In this document: positions 1 through 9,970 of the stretch, one piece after another
How the letters are laid out: every line of letters begins with the position of its first letter
How positions within the stretch are numbered: the first letter of the stretch is position 1
Source: Xenorhabdus bovienii SS-2004
GTDB taxonomy: Bacteria > Pseudomonadota > Gammaproteobacteria > Enterobacterales > Enterobacteriaceae
Assembly (NCBI RefSeq): GCF_000027225.1
Contig: NC_013892.1
Span: forward strand, 2,480,001-2,544,000
DNA length: 64,000 nucleotides
Direction of reading: 5' to 3'
Program-made: the position numbers and the translations under genes
Notes under the pieces: model-generated
What the model was told of the DNA's origin: nothing
What the model saw: only the letters and a program-made list of their open reading frames with translations
The model's database searches: none

Positions 1-3000
1 CTACGGCATGAATAGCCAGTGCTGAGACAACGTTCCAGACCAAGATTGCCCAGCGCCGGAGCCCATGAAAGTTTATAGATACCGATCGAGTTATCAATAT
101 TCTTTTTTTCATGACCATATGTACCGGCCATACCACAGCATCCCACGCTGACATTATTCAATTGACAGCCAAAATGACGGAAAATATCCGTCCATTGCTT
201 ACCGCTGTTGGGTAACGCTGTCACTTCTGTACAATGCCCCAGTAAATACCAGTCATAGCTGGATGTTGAATCGTCACGTTTCTCTTGTGCTGGTGTCTCT
301 GGCAGAATATCCATGAGCCATTCATGTACCAATTGGACGCTAAAGTTACCCCGTCGCTCACCAAGAATATCTTTGTATTCATCTCGGTAACACAGCACCA
401 GCGCAGGATCAATTCCCACCATAGGAATATTCAGGCAAGCTATTCGATTAAGAAAACTGGCTGTCTTCTCAGCAGTCTTGGCAAATTTAGTCAAGAATCC
501 TTTAACATGTTGTGCTTTTCCATTAGGTGAGAACGGTAATAGCACAGGTTGATATCCTAGTTTTTCGGTCAATCGCACAAAATCAGCGACAACTTTTGCA
601 TCGTGGTAACTCGTGAAAGGATCTTGGACGATAAGCACATGCTGCTTACGTTGAGATTGTGACAGTGTTTCGAGCTGTTCCAGTGTCGTTCTTGCGGCAT
701 AGTGGCCTGAAAGCTGCTGTTGCAGTGTTGGATAGGAAAGTAGCGGCAGATCAACCATACCAATGGTGTGCTGGCTGATTTTCTGTACCCACGGTTGTTT
801 CAAAAAAAAGTTAAATACTTGAGGCACCTTTGCCATCAACGGAGTACTGCTTTCAACATTGGCAACAATATGATCACGCAGCGGACGCAGATAACGGCTG
901 TGATAAAGCGACAGAAAACTCGAACGAAATGAAGGTACATCAATCTTAATTGGGCACTGTGTCGAACAGGCTTTACAGGCCAGACAGCCTGACATAGCCT
1001 CTTTCACTTCATGCGAGAAATCATATTCACCCCGCCAGGCCTGCCAGCTATAGCGCGTCTTGTCAATTAACCCCCGCAGGCTAGGATGCGCTTGATCAAG
1101 CCCCTGCTCCAACAACTTAGGGTTCACCCCCTGTTCAGTCAGAAGCCGCAACCATTCTCTGACAAGCGTCGCCCTGCCTTTGGGTGAGTGAATGCGATGT
1201 TGACTTACCTTCATTGAAGGACACATTGGGCTTTTGACATCGAAATTGAAGCATAGTCCATTGCCATTACATTCCATGGCTCCACGAAATGCCGTTCTGA
1301 CATTAACAGGAATAGTACGGTCATAAGTTCCGCGCTTGGCCGCATCTACCTTCATCATTGGGGCGTCAGTGTCAATCGGTGAGCAGATCTTTCCCGGATT
1401 AAGACGATTCAGCGGATCAAATGCCGCTTTTATCCGACGCAATTCGTCATACAAAATATCGCCAAAAAAGTCTGGACTGTATTCCGCCCGAAAACCTTTG
1501 CCATGTTCTCCCCATAGCAGGCCGCCATATTTGGCTGTCAGACGAACAATTTCATCGGAAATCTGCTTCATCAAGATTTCCTGTTGTGGATCACACATAT
1601 CCAACGCAGGCCGAACATGTAAGACACCCGCATCGACATGCCCAAACATACCATAGTTAAGCTGATGGCTATCGAGGAGCTGACGGAATTCAGTGATAAA
1701 ATCGGCAAGATGCTGAGGAGGTACACAGGTATCTTCGACAAACGGGATCGGTTTGGCGTTCCCTTTGCTATTACCGAGTAACCCAACAGACTTTTTCCTC
1801 ATGGCATAAATACGCTCAATATCCACTAAATGATGGCAAATTTGATAACCAATGATGCCGGTCTGGTTTTCCTCCATCAATTCATCAAGGCGCTGACAAA
1901 GATCATAAACCTGCTGGTCAATTTGCTGTTCATCATTGCCACTGAATTCGACAATATTCAGCCCCTGCATATCTTTATCAGCTACATCCGTAATCAATTC
2001 CTTTACTGAGTGCCAAATAATATCTTCACGTGCCAAATTGAGCACTGTGGAATCCACAGTCTCAACCGAAAGCGCTTTGGCTTCCACCATGAAAGGAGCA
2101 TTGCGCAGGGCTGAATCAAAGGAATCATATTTGGCATTCACCAACCGCCTGACTTTTGGCAGTGGCGTAATATCCAGTGTTGCTTCCGTAATAAAAGCCA
2201 ATGTTCCTTCAGAACCAGTCAAAATTCGGGTCAAGTCAAATGTTTGCATATCATCACTGTAAACATGACGCAAATCATATCCGGTCAGAAAACGATTGAG
2301 CTTCGGGAATTTTTCGACGATTAACTTCCGTTGCTCACGGCAACGTTCAAGCACCGTTTTATAGATCTGTCCAATGACAGATTCTTCTTGAGCAATCGAT
2401 TCCGCGAATAACGTACTCATAGGACGGGTATCAAACATTTCCCCACCCAATAAAACGGCGCGGACACCAAGTACATGATCAGAAGTTTTGCCATAAACCA
2501 GTGATCCCTGACCAGAAGCATCAGTATTAATCATACCGCCTAACGTAGCACGGTTACTGGTTGATAATTCGGGAGAGAAAAAATAACCGAAAGGTTTTAG
2601 ATATTGATTGAGTTGATCTTTTATGACACCGGCTTCGACTTTAACCCACCCTTGTTCTGGGTTGATCTCAAGAATACGGTTCATATAACGGGACATATCC
2701 ACCACAATACCATTATTAAGTGATTGTCCGTTGGTACCCGTTCCTCCCCCGCGAGGAGTAAATGTCAGGGAATAAAAACGTTCTTCTCCAGCAACTCTCG
2801 CCAGCAGAGCAACATCAGCACTAGAGCGCGGAAAGATAACTGCTTGTGGCAATAATTGATAAATACTGTTATCCGTCGCCATAGTCAATCTATCGGCATA
2901 ACTGCTGACAGTATCGCCTGTAAAACCAACTTCCTTCAGTGCAGTCAAATATTCCTGTGCCAGTTCACTGACATGGGGGGCTTGTGGTATACGTGGGATC

Positions 3001-3002
3001 AT
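1..3002 (-). CDS. ydiJ: YdiJ, FAD-linked (R)-2-hydroxyglutarate dehydrogenase family protein (3' end outside window)
   Basis: Large flavin and iron-sulfur oxidoreductase; the E. coli homologue oxidises D-2-hydroxyglutarate. The ATG at 3002 opens MIPRIPQAPHVSELAQEYL. A PCMH-type FAD-binding signature, PRGGGTGTNGQSL, lies at residues 83-95. A 4Fe-4S ligand pattern, CLACKACSTQCP, is encoded near 954-1000 (about residue 670), before the cysteine-rich C-terminal part. The frame is open to base 1 (1000 codons); E. coli YdiJ is about 1018 residues, so only the last few residues should be missing. It is divergent from ydiK, as in E. coli. The minus-strand frame has no internal stop where I read it. 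Confidence 0.95.
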   Translation of the reverse strand, partial: MIPRIPQAPHVSELAQEYLTALKEVGFTGDTVSSYADRLTMATDNSIYQLLPQAVIFPRSSADVALLARVAGEERFYSLTFTPRGGGTGTNGQSLNNGIVVDMSRYMNRILEINPEQGWVKVEAGVIKDQLNQYLKPFGYFFSPELSTSNRATLGGMINTDASGQGSLVYGKTSDHVLGVRAVLLGGEMFDTRPMSTLFAESIAQEESVIGQIYKTVLERCREQRKLIVEKFPKLNRFLTGYDLRHVYSDDMQTFDLTRILTGSEGTLAFITEATLDITPLPKVRRLVNAKYDSFDSALRNAPFMVEAKALSVETVDSTVLNLAREDIIWHSVKELITDVADKDMQGLNIVEFSGNDEQQIDQQVYDLCQRLDELMEENQTGIIGYQICHHLVDIERIYAMRKKSVGLLGNSKGNAKPIPFVEDTCVPPQHLADFITEFRQLLDSHQLNYGMFGHVDAGVLHVRPALDMCDPQQEILMKQISDEIVRLTAKYGGLLWGEHGKGFRAEYSPDFFGDILYDELRRIKAAFDPLNRLNPGKICSPIDTDAPMMKVDAAKRGTYDRTIPVNVRTAFRGAMECNGNGLCFNFDVKSPMCPSMKVSQHRIHSPKGRATLVREWLRLLTEQGVNPKLLEQGLDQAHPSLRGLIDKTRYSWQAWRGEYDFSHEVKEAMSGCLACKACSTQCPIKIDVPSFRSSFLSLYHSRYLRPLRDHIVANVESSTPLMAKVPQVFNFFLKQPWVQKISQHTIGMVDLPLLSYPTLQQQLSGHYAARTTLEQLETLSQSQRKQHVLIVQDPFTSYHDAKVVADFVRLTEKLGYQPVLLPFSPNGKAQHVKGFLTKFAKTAEKTASFLNRIACLNIPMVGIDPALVLCYRDEYKDILGERRGNFSVQLVHEWLMDILPETPAQEKRDDSTSSYDWYLLGHCTEVTALPNSGKQWTDIFRHFGCQLNNVSVGCCGMAGTYGHEKKNIDNSIGIYKLSWAPALGNLGLERCLSTGYSCR

Positions 3003-3209
3003 TGGCTTGTGCCCCTTCTCTAATTAGTGTCCACATTGCTTCATTTATATACTATCTTGGATCAGGTGACTCAGACAGCTTTCTGAGTAGGCAAGCTTTC
3101 AACGATATCACAATCTTTATCAATTTTGAGCAATCTGTGAAATAACGTTATATTTACTTACTATCGTTACTGCCAACAGTACTTTCAATTGCAAAAGAGA
3201 AATAATTTC

Positions 3210-4319
3210 ATGGAAAAATCGCAATCACGCCAGGATTTACCCAAGCTGCTATTTGTGCTGTTCTTTATTCTACTGCTCATTGCGACCTGCTTTTGGGTTT
3301 TAAGTCCATTTGTCCTGGGGTTCATTTGGTCCGGAATGGTCGTTATTGCAACTTGGCCATTATTAGAAAAATTACAACAACATCTATGGGGAAAACGCTG
3401 GATTGCCGTTTCTATTATGACATTGCTGCTAGTTTTATTATTTGTTATCCCAATTGCATTATTGGTTAGTAGTTTGCTGGAAAACAGCACTCCATTGATT
3501 GAATGGGCAAAATCCCCCTCGACGTTTCAATTACCTCAACTAGAATGGCTCAGCCGGATCCCGGTCATAGGTGAAGATTTATATGTTAAATGGCAGGACA
3601 CGGTTGCTGATGGAAGCAACATTCTTCTCACCAAAATTCCACCCTATATTGGTAAAACGGCAACATGGTTTTTTACCCAAGCAGCCAACGCTGGCCGTTT
3701 CTTGTTCCATCTTGTACTCATGGTGCTGTTCAGTGTTCTGCTTTATTGGAAAGGTGAACAGGTCATGTTAAGTATCCGTCATTTTGCCATCCGGCTGGCA
3801 GACCAACGTGGTGATGCAGTCGTACTGCTGGCTGCCCAGTCTATTCGTGCGGTTGCTCTTGGTGTGGTTGTCACGGCACTGGTACAAGCAATCGCCGGTG
3901 GAATTGGATTAGCAATTGCAGGCATTCCCTATGCAATGATACTGACTGTATTAATGTTTATATGCTGTGTTGCCCAGCTGGGGCCTCTATTGGTGCTCGT
4001 TCCGTCTATCGCGTGGCTTTATTGGACAGGTGAAACAACTTGGGGAACTGTTCTAGTTATCTGGAGCCTGGTCTTGACCACAATGGATGGCGTTCTTCGC
4101 CCTTTCCTTATTCGACTTGGGGCAGATTTGCCCATGGTTTTAATACTCACAGGTGTAATCGGTGGCATACTTTCACTGGGTTTGATTGGGCTATTTATTG
4201 GCCCCGTTGTATTGGCTGTCTCTTATCGCTTACTGCTGGCATGGATGAATGAAGTTCCTAAACCTGAAAATAAGACAGAAGACACTGAAAAATACTTCCA
4301 AAAAGATCATATAGAATAA
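3210..4319 (+). CDS. ydiK: YdiK, AI-2E/PerM-family inner-membrane protein
   Basis: Polytopic inner-membrane protein of the AI-2 exporter-like (UPF0118/PerM) superfamily, 369 residues, aligning along its length with E. coli YdiK (for example VVTALVQAIAGGIGLAI and the GVIGGILSLGLIGLFIGPV block near the C-terminus). About seven or eight hydrophobic segments are visible. The open frame extends upstream to a TTG at 3189, but the ATG at 3210 has a purine-rich AAGAGA about ten bases upstream and gives the family length. Divergent from ydiJ. The substrate is unknown; the family name alone is not proof of autoinducer export. Confidence 0.92.
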   Translation: MEKSQSRQDLPKLLFVLFFILLLIATCFWVLSPFVLGFIWSGMVVIATWPLLEKLQQHLWGKRWIAVSIMTLLLVLLFVIPIALLVSSLLENSTPLIEWAKSPSTFQLPQLEWLSRIPVIGEDLYVKWQDTVADGSNILLTKIPPYIGKTATWFFTQAANAGRFLFHLVLMVLFSVLLYWKGEQVMLSIRHFAIRLADQRGDAVVLLAAQSIRAVALGVVVTALVQAIAGGIGLAIAGIPYAMILTVLMFICCVAQLGPLLVLVPSIAWLYWTGETTWGTVLVIWSLVLTTMDGVLRPFLIRLGADLPMVLILTGVIGGILSLGLIGLFIGPVVLAVSYRLLLAWMNEVPKPENKTEDTEKYFQKDHIE

Positions 4320-4329
4320 TTAAACAGCT

Positions 4330-4354
4330 GCGCGAAAATATTATTTTTTCGCGC
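4330..4354 (+). terminator. Hairpin after ydiK
   Basis: A 9-bp perfect stem (GCGCGAAAA, 4330-4338, with TTTTCGCGC, 4346-4354) and a 7-base loop lie 10 bases after the ydiK stop. There is no long T-run after it, so termination is plausible rather than certain. Confidence 0.45.
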
Positions 4355-4489
4355 AATTATCATATTGATGAATACAAACCCACAGTTCTATCATAAATAT
4401 AAATTCATACCAAAATGTTAATAAAAAAACCATGTAATTTGTTGCAAAAAAGTTATATCCCTCGTTTTTCTTTTCCGGCTCCTATTTAT

Positions 4490-4532
4490 TAAGAGGATTC
4501 TTAATGAATAAACTCATTTATTAAATTAGTAT
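4490..4532 (+). promoter_or_regulatory. Putative RcsB box and promoter of rprA
   Basis: TAAGAGGATTCTTA at 4490-4503 resembles the RcsB/RcsAB box consensus (TAAGAATATTCCTA). It sits directly upstream of the -35 position of a candidate promoter whose -10 is TAGTAT at 4527-4532. This is the arrangement known for E. coli rprA, a classic Rcs-phosphorelay target. Position and motif are seen; regulation is inferred. Confidence 0.65.
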
Positions 4533-4538
4533 TCTTTT

Positions 4539-4665
4539 CATCGAAACAAACGTTTCCTAAGAATTACTGTTCCAGCCTATACACGCCAAAAGCTGGAGCG
4601 AGTGACGTAATAAATATTGCTGTGTGTAGTCTTTGCCTGTCAGCCCATGATAGGCTTTTTTTTTT
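4539..4665 (+). ncRNA. rprA: RprA-like Hfq-dependent small RNA
   Basis: The stretch at about 4617-4636 is the same as the conserved core of E. coli RprA (TTGCTGTGTGTAGTCTTTGC). It is followed by an intrinsic terminator: stem GCCTGTC (4635-4641) with GATAGGC (4649-4655), then ten T residues (4656-4665). E. coli rprA lies beside ydiK, so synteny agrees. The 5' part has diverged and contains another hairpin (CCAGC with GCTGG near 4575-4595). RprA activates rpoS translation in E. coli. The 5' end at about 4539 is estimated from the -10 box, giving about 127 nt against about 105 in E. coli. Confidence 0.85.
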
Positions 4666-4734
4666 GGAGTTTTTACTGTGATTCCTCAATTATATTATTC
4701 ATCCATGTCAAAAAAAGATTGTGCTACACAAAAC

Positions 4735-4767
4735 AAAAAAGCCTGTAAATATTCCAACAGGCTTTTT
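4735..4767 (-). terminator. ppsA terminator
   Basis: GCCTGT (4741-4746) and ACAGGC (4757-4762) form a stem flanked by A6 on the left and T5 on the right. On the minus strand this gives a stem plus U-run about 25 bases after the ppsA stop. It could work in both directions and so also block read-through from rprA. Confidence 0.75.
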
Positions 4768-4791
4768 AATTCAGGCTTAAATTATTTTCTA

Positions 4792-7170
4792 TTAATTGTT
4801 TTCAGCCAACGAAATCCAGGTTTTTACCACGGTATCTGGATTCAACGATAAACTGTCAATGCCTTCTTTCACTAACCACTCAGCAAAATCCTCGTGATCC
4901 GAAGGACCTTGTCCACAGATACCGACATACTTACCTTGACGCTTAGCCGCTTGAATTGCCATAGAAAGTAATTGTTTTACGGCATCATTACGCTCATCAA
5001 ATAACTCAGACACCACACCAGAATCACGATCCAATCCCAGTGCTAGCTGAGTCATATCATTTGAGCCAATTGAAAAACCGTCAAAATGTTCGAGAAATTG
5101 TTCTGCCAATAATGCATTCGATGGAATCTCACACATCATGATGACTTTCAACCCATTTTCACCACGTTTCAAGCCCTGCGCAGCCAATTCTGCCACAACA
5201 GCTTCTGCTTGTGCTACCGTGCGTACAAACGGGACCATCACTTCAACATTAGTTAACCCCATAACATTCCGCACCCGCTTGATGGCTTCACACTCCAGTG
5301 CAAAACATGCGCGGAAACTGTCAGAAACATAGCGACCAGCCCCGCGGAAACCTAACATAGGGTTTTCTTCATTCGGTTCGTATCGTTCCCCACCCACTAA
5401 ATTTGCATATTCATTGGATTTGAAATCAGACAAACGAACAATCACACGCTTCGGCCAAAATGCGGCTGCCAGTGTCGCAACGCCTTCCGTTAACCGTCCA
5501 ATATAAAATTCAACCGGATCGTCATAGCCGACCATCAACGCGTTAATTTGCTCTTGCAATTCGGGTGTCTGTTGGGAAAATTCGAGCAAAGCACGGGGAT
5601 GAACACCAATCATTCGGTTAATGATGAATTCCAGACGAGCCAGACCAACACCTTCATTTGGCAAGCAGGCAAAATCAAATGCACGATCAGGATTACCCAC
5701 GTTCATCATGATTTTAACATCCAGTTTTGGCAATTCATCAACTTGGGAGCTTTGGATGCTAAAATCCAATTTATTTTGGTAAACGAAACCGGTATCCCCT
5801 TCAGCACAGGAAATCGTTACTTCTTGTCCTTCCTTCAAGCGTTCAGTAGCATCACCACAACCTACCACAGCAGGAATACCCAGTTCACGGGCAATAATAG
5901 CTGCGTGGCAGGTACGCCCTCCACGATTGGTGACAATCGCAGCCGCTTTTTTCATTATCGGTTCCCAATCTGGATCAGTCATATCAGTAACCAACACATC
6001 ACCAGCCTGAATACGATCCATCTCACTAAGGTTATGAATGACCTTAACCGTACCAGCACCGATACGATGTCCGATAGCACGACCTTCTACCAATACCGAA
6101 CCCTGTGTGTTGAGTTGATAGCGCTCCATCACCTGTTGATTTGATCGAACGGTTTCAGGGCGAGCTTGTACAATATATAACTTGCCATTATTTCCATCTT
6201 TCGCCCATTCAATGTCCATTGGACGGCCATAATGTTTTTCAATCAACAGCGCTTGTCTGGCCAGCGCTTCTACTTCGTCATCCGTCAAAGAGAAACGATT
6301 GCGTAGCACATCTGACAGATCTTCTGTACGTACCTGCTTTCCATGCTCTTTACTGTCCGCATAAACCATGCGTATTCTCTTTGATCCCAAATTACGACGC
6401 ACTATCGCAGGGCGATTGTTTTGCAGTGTGGGTTTATGGACATAAAATTCATCAGGATTCACTGCTCCCTGCACGACCATCTCACCGAGGCCATAAGCAG
6501 ACGTAATGAACACAACTTGATCAAAACCAGATTCAGTATCAATCGTAAACATCACACCAGACGATGCTAAATCAGAGCGTACCATGCGTTGTACTCCCGC
6601 AGAGAGCGCGACACCGCGATGGTCATATCCCTGATGGACACGATAAGAAATGGCCCGATCGTTAAAAAGTGACGCAAAGACATGCTTGATGGCAACCATA
6701 ACGGCATCAATGCCCTGCACATTCAAGAAAGTTTCCTGTTGTCCTGCAAAAGAGGCATCTGGCATGTCTTCTGCTGTGGCGGAAGATCGCACAGCAAAAG
6801 AGGCACCGGGCTCACCTTCAGACAATTGCAGGTAGGCATCTTGGATATCGTTTTCCAGCTGTGCCGTAAATGGCGTATCAATCACCCACCGACGAATCTG
6901 TGCGCCAGCCTTGGCCAATTGATTAACATCATCAACATTGGTTTCATCCAGCAACTGATAAATACGCTGGTTGACGCCGCTTTGTTCCAGAAAATCATTA
7001 AATGCCTGTGCGGTCGTAGCAAAACCATTGGGGACAGACACACCAAGTTCAGCCAGATTGGTGATCATCTCACCAAGAGAGGCGTTTTTACCACCGACTC
7101 GATTAACATCATTCATGCCTAATTGGTTATACCAGAGCACATTGCATGGGGTGAGGCCATTGTTGGACAT
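4792..7170 (-). CDS. ppsA: Phosphoenolpyruvate synthase
   Basis: Converts pyruvate, ATP and water to phosphoenolpyruvate, AMP and phosphate; a cytoplasmic gluconeogenic enzyme. It has 792 residues, the same as E. coli PpsA. In order there is an N-terminal PEP/pyruvate-binding ATP-grasp domain, a phosphohistidine domain with the catalytic [25 protein letters not shown] motif near residue 420, and a C-terminal PEP-utilising barrel containing [17 protein letters not shown] and CGQGPSDH. It is divergent from ppsR, its regulatory kinase/phosphorylase. A Cra-type site at 7348-7361 in the shared region suggests activation under gluconeogenic conditions, as in E. coli. Confidence 0.98.
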   Translation of the reverse strand: MSNNGLTPCNVLWYNQLGMNDVNRVGGKNASLGEMITNLAELGVSVPNGFATTAQAFNDFLEQSGVNQRIYQLLDETNVDDVNQLAKAGAQIRRWVIDTPFTAQLENDIQDAYLQLSEGEPGASFAVRSSATAEDMPDASFAGQQETFLNVQGIDAVMVAIKHVFASLFNDRAISYRVHQGYDHRGVALSAGVQRMVRSDLASSGVMFTIDTESGFDQVVFITSAYGLGEMVVQGAVNPDEFYVHKPTLQNNRPAIVRRNLGSKRIRMVYADSKEHGKQVRTEDLSDVLRNRFSLTDDEVEALARQALLIEKHYGRPMDIEWAKDGNNGKLYIVQARPETVRSNQQVMERYQLNTQGSVLVEGRAIGHRIGAGTVKVIHNLSEMDRIQAGDVLVTDMTDPDWEPIMKKAAAIVTNRGGRTCHAAIIARELGIPAVVGCGDATERLKEGQEVTISCAEGDTGFVYQNKLDFSIQSSQVDELPKLDVKIMMNVGNPDRAFDFACLPNEGVGLARLEFIINRMIGVHPRALLEFSQQTPELQEQINALMVGYDDPVEFYIGRLTEGVATLAAAFWPKRVIVRLSDFKSNEYANLVGGERYEPNEENPMLGFRGAGRYVSDSFRACFALECEAIKRVRNVMGLTNVEVMVPFVRTVAQAEAVVAELAAQGLKRGENGLKVIMMCEIPSNALLAEQFLEHFDGFSIGSNDMTQLALGLDRDSGVVSELFDERNDAVKQLLSMAIQAAKRQGKYVGICGQGPSDHEDFAEWLVKEGIDSLSLNPDTVVKTWISLAENN

Positions 7171-7347
7171 TGAAACTATCCTTTTTACATTCGGAAGTAC
7201 AAATCGGAAAATTAAGGCTGTTCTTTACAGCGTAAAATAGCCTAGCACATTGTTTTGTCATATATGGAAAGGTGAATCGATCAACCCAGCAATATTATTT
7301 TTTTGCGGGTATAATCGGGAATGTTATCTATAGTTCTAGTTTGTGAT

Positions 7348-7361
7348 AAAAACGATTCAGC
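7348..7361 (-). promoter_or_regulatory. Putative Cra (FruR) operator upstream of ppsA
   Basis: On the minus strand the sequence is GCTGAATCGTTTTT, which fits the Cra consensus RSTGAAWCSNTHHW at every position. It lies 178 bases upstream of the ppsA start and 58 bases before ppsR. Cra activates ppsA in E. coli; function here is inferred from motif and position. Confidence 0.6.
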
Positions 7362-7418
7362 CAACAACTTCACAAATTCGATAATACACCGTCAACCTAA
7401 CAATAAAAGAAAGATACA

Positions 7419-8282
7419 ATGACAGAAAACCATACCTCCAAAACACAGGAAAATGAAACTCTGGAACGCAGTGTGTTTTTTATTTCCGATGGTACGGCAA
7501 TTACAGCTGAAGTACTTGGACATGCCGTATTGTCCCAATTTCCGATTACAGTCACTTCTTATACTCTGCCTTTTGTAAACAGTAAAATGAGAGCAGAAGA
7601 AATCAAAACTCAGATAAACGCGATATATCAAGAAACACAGCTTAAGCCACTGGTTTTTTATTCCATTATTTCGGATGAAGTCAAAAGTATCATCACAAGC
7701 AGTGACGGTTTCTGTCAGGATATTGTCCAGACACTGGTGGCTCCACTGCAACAGGAAATCGGGCTGGAACCCAAGCCAGAATTACACCGTACCCACGGTT
7801 TATCCAAAAAGAATCTGGGGCAATATGATGCTCGTATTGCAGCCATTGATTATGCTCTCGCTCACGATGATGGCGTTTCATTACGTAATCTTGAACAGGC
7901 TCAAGTGATTATTCTGGGCGTATCCCGCTGCGGTAAAACCCCTACCAGCCTCTATCTTGCCATGCAATTCGGTATTCAGGCAGCAAATTATCCTTTCACC
8001 GCAGACGATATGGACAATCTACAATTACCTGCTGCCTTAAAACCCTTTCAACATAAATTATTCGGCCTGACCATCAGCCCAGAAAGACTTGCTGCTATTC
8101 GAGAAGAAAGACGTGAAAATAGTCGTTATGCCTCATTGCGACAATGCCGATTAGAACTTGCTGAAGTTGAAGCATTGTTTCGTAAGAATAAAATTAACTA
8201 TTTAAATACCACCAATTATTCTGTCGAAGAAATTTCAACCAAAATTATTGACAGTATGGGATTGAAACGCCGCATGTTCTGA
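7419..8282 (+). CDS. ppsR: PEP synthase regulatory kinase/pyrophosphorylase
   Basis: Bifunctional regulator (DUF299 family) that inactivates PpsA by ADP-dependent threonine phosphorylation and reactivates it by Pi-dependent dephosphorylation. It has 287 residues against 277 in E. coli, the excess lying in a polar N-terminus ([19 protein letters not shown]). The P-loop GVSRCGKT is at residues 167-174, preceded by AQVIIL. It is encoded divergently from its target ppsA. If the first dozen residues are not translated, an internal start is possible, but there is no other nearby ATG. Confidence 0.96.
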   Translation: MTENHTSKTQENETLERSVFFISDGTAITAEVLGHAVLSQFPITVTSYTLPFVNSKMRAEEIKTQINAIYQETQLKPLVFYSIISDEVKSIITSSDGFCQDIVQTLVAPLQQEIGLEPKPELHRTHGLSKKNLGQYDARIAAIDYALAHDDGVSLRNLEQAQVIILGVSRCGKTPTSLYLAMQFGIQAANYPFTADDMDNLQLPAALKPFQHKLFGLTISPERLAAIREERRENSRYASLRQCRLELAEVEALFRKNKINYLNTTNYSVEEISTKIIDSMGLKRRMF

Positions 8283-8449
8283 TCCCGAAACCTCCAGCAT
8301 TTTCTACGGTACTTTTTTCACAATATCTTTGCACGATACTTTCTCGGGCAAATGTCATTATTACTTGTTGAATTTACCGGGTGTTGAGTTATTGTGATTT
8401 CAATCATTACAGACACTGCTTTAATGTGAAGTAGAATTCGAGAAAATAT

Positions 8450-9496
8450 ATGCACAAAACAGATGAATTAAGAACCCGTTCCATTGGTCGTTTGATTACA
8501 CCCAAAGCACTTGCTGAACAATATCCTATATCAGAAAAAATCCGGCAAAATGTGACATTGTCACGTAAGCGAATTGAATCCATTCTTACAGGCAATGACC
8601 CGCGTTTACTGGTCATTATTGGCCCTTGTTCAATACACGATGTTGATGCGGCTCTTGATTATGCCGCCCGCCTGCAAGTATTACGTGAAAAATACCAGCA
8701 CAGTCTGGAAATAGTAATGAGAACCTATTTCGAGAAACCCCGTACTGTTATTGGCTGGAAAGGGTTAATTTCAGATCCTTTGTTAGATGGCTCCTGTCAG
8801 GTTAATAAGGGAATCTCTCTCGCCCGTAAGCTATTAAATGATATTAATGAACTGGGTATGCCAACGGCCACTGAATTTTTGGATATGGTCACAGGGCAAT
8901 ATATTGCCGATTTAATTAGCTGGGGTGCCATCGGAGCCAGAACGACAGAAAGCCAAATTCATCGGGAAATGGCATCTGCTCTGTCATGCCCCGTTGGATT
9001 TAAAAATGGGACAGACGGAAATACGCATATCGCTATCGATGCGATACGCGCAGCACGTGCCAAACATATGTTCTTGTCTCCTGACAAAGATGGGCGGATG
9101 ACTATTTACCAGACCAACGGAAATCCCCATGGGCATATCATTATGCGGGGCGGTAAAAAGCCTAATTACAAAGCAGAAGATATTGCTGCCGCCTGCCAGA
9201 AATTACATGAATATCAATTAACTGAACGCCTGATTGTGGATTGTAGCCACGGTAACTGTCAAAAGATCCATCGCCGCCAGCTAGATATCGCGAAAGATAT
9301 CGGCCAGCAAATTCAATCGGGTTCAACATCTATTGCGGGTGTCATGGCTGAAAGTTTCTTGATAGAAGGTACTCAAAAAGTAGTACATGGAGAACCTTTA
9401 ACCTACGGGCAGTCCATTACTGATCCCTGTCTTAGCTGGCAAGATACCGAACAGTTTATCAATATTCTGTCCAGAGCGGTCAAAGATCGTACTTGA
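8450..9496 (+). CDS. aroH: 3-deoxy-7-phosphoheptulonate synthase, AroH (Trp-sensitive) type
   Basis: Condenses PEP and erythrose 4-phosphate in the first step of the shikimate pathway. It has 348 residues, and the N-terminus HKTDELRTRSIGRLITPKAL and the whole body follow E. coli AroH rather than AroF or AroG. Active-site blocks include VIIGPCSIHD (55-64), MRTYFEKPRT, GARTTESQ, and the metal-site DCSHGN. Synteny with ppsR also fits E. coli aroH. I could not see a convincing TrpR operator in the 167 bases upstream, so tryptophan repression is unproven here. Confidence 0.95.
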   Translation: MHKTDELRTRSIGRLITPKALAEQYPISEKIRQNVTLSRKRIESILTGNDPRLLVIIGPCSIHDVDAALDYAARLQVLREKYQHSLEIVMRTYFEKPRTVIGWKGLISDPLLDGSCQVNKGISLARKLLNDINELGMPTATEFLDMVTGQYIADLISWGAIGARTTESQIHREMASALSCPVGFKNGTDGNTHIAIDAIRAARAKHMFLSPDKDGRMTIYQTNGNPHGHIIMRGGKKPNYKAEDIAAACQKLHEYQLTERLIVDCSHGNCQKIHRRQLDIAKDIGQQIQSGSTSIAGVMAESFLIEGTQKVVHGEPLTYGQSITDPCLSWQDTEQFINILSRAVKDRT

Positions 9497-9503
9497 ATAC
9501 CTC

Positions 9504-9542
9504 TTTTATCTGACTCCTGTTTCTTGCAAGAGCCAGATAAAA
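9504..9542 (+). terminator. Hairpin after aroH
   Basis: TTTTATCTG (9504-9512) pairs with CAGATAAAA (9534-9542), extended past one A:C mismatch by CTC with GAG. It begins 7 bases after the aroH stop. There is no clean T-run afterwards. Confidence 0.5.
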
Positions 9543-9626
9543 TTCAAAAATATTAATATAAATCAATAGATTAAATTATCACCGCAAGCTTTAAAAAAAT
9601 AACTTGAAGTTAGTCAAATTTGAAAC

Positions 9627-9645
9627 GATAATTATTCTCGATATT
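9627..9645 (+). promoter_or_regulatory. Putative Fur box of the haem uptake operon
   Basis: GATAATTATTCTCGATATT matches the 19-base Fur consensus at about 13 positions, including the full left GATAAT arm. It lies in an AT-rich promoter-like segment upstream of hmuRSTUV. Fur repression of haem uptake operons is well established; the site here is inferred. Confidence 0.6.
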
Positions 9646-9671
9646 AGAATAGTTATTATTAAGATTTGACC

Positions 9672-9815
9672 ATGGGAAAATTAGCTTATTACCAGTACTA
9701 CCACGCAAATCTCCTGCAACAGCAGATTCTTCTTGAACTATTCAGTGATCCCGTAAAAAACGATTGTACTGGTGTGCCGACAGTCAGAAATTATTGGGAT
9801 AATCACGTACCATAA
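9672..9815 (+). CDS. Possible 47-residue ORF upstream of hmuR, unrecognised
   Basis: An ATG at 9672, just after the Fur box, opens MGKLAYYQYYHANLLQQQ and runs 47 codons to TAA. I do not recognise it. In related haem operons this place holds hemP (a small protein ending in a KLILTK-like tail), but this ORF has no HemP features and none appear in the other frames. The 155 bases after it contain another open, coding-looking stretch (ALFEQIKPQQTRLINIVV), so the pair may be a decayed gene. Confidence 0.25.
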   Translation: MGKLAYYQYYHANLLQQQILLELFSDPVKNDCTGVPTVRNYWDNHVP

Positions 9816-9970
9816 AAATTAATCGGCAAAATGGCTTATGCCATTACGCCAGACCAAAACTCGTAGCTTTATTCGAACAAATAAAACCCCAGCAAACTCG
9901 CCTGATCAATATCGTGGTGATGGGTTATTTTTATGCACAAAACACCGTTAAATTATGGAGATTAACCTGT

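Noticed and set aside
5548..6144. 198-codon plus-strand ORF
   Set aside because: Entirely antisense to ppsA, which is a full-length, clearly homologous gene.
8283..8449. TrpR operator ahead of aroH
   Set aside because: Searched for a CTAGTTAACTAG-like palindrome and saw none.
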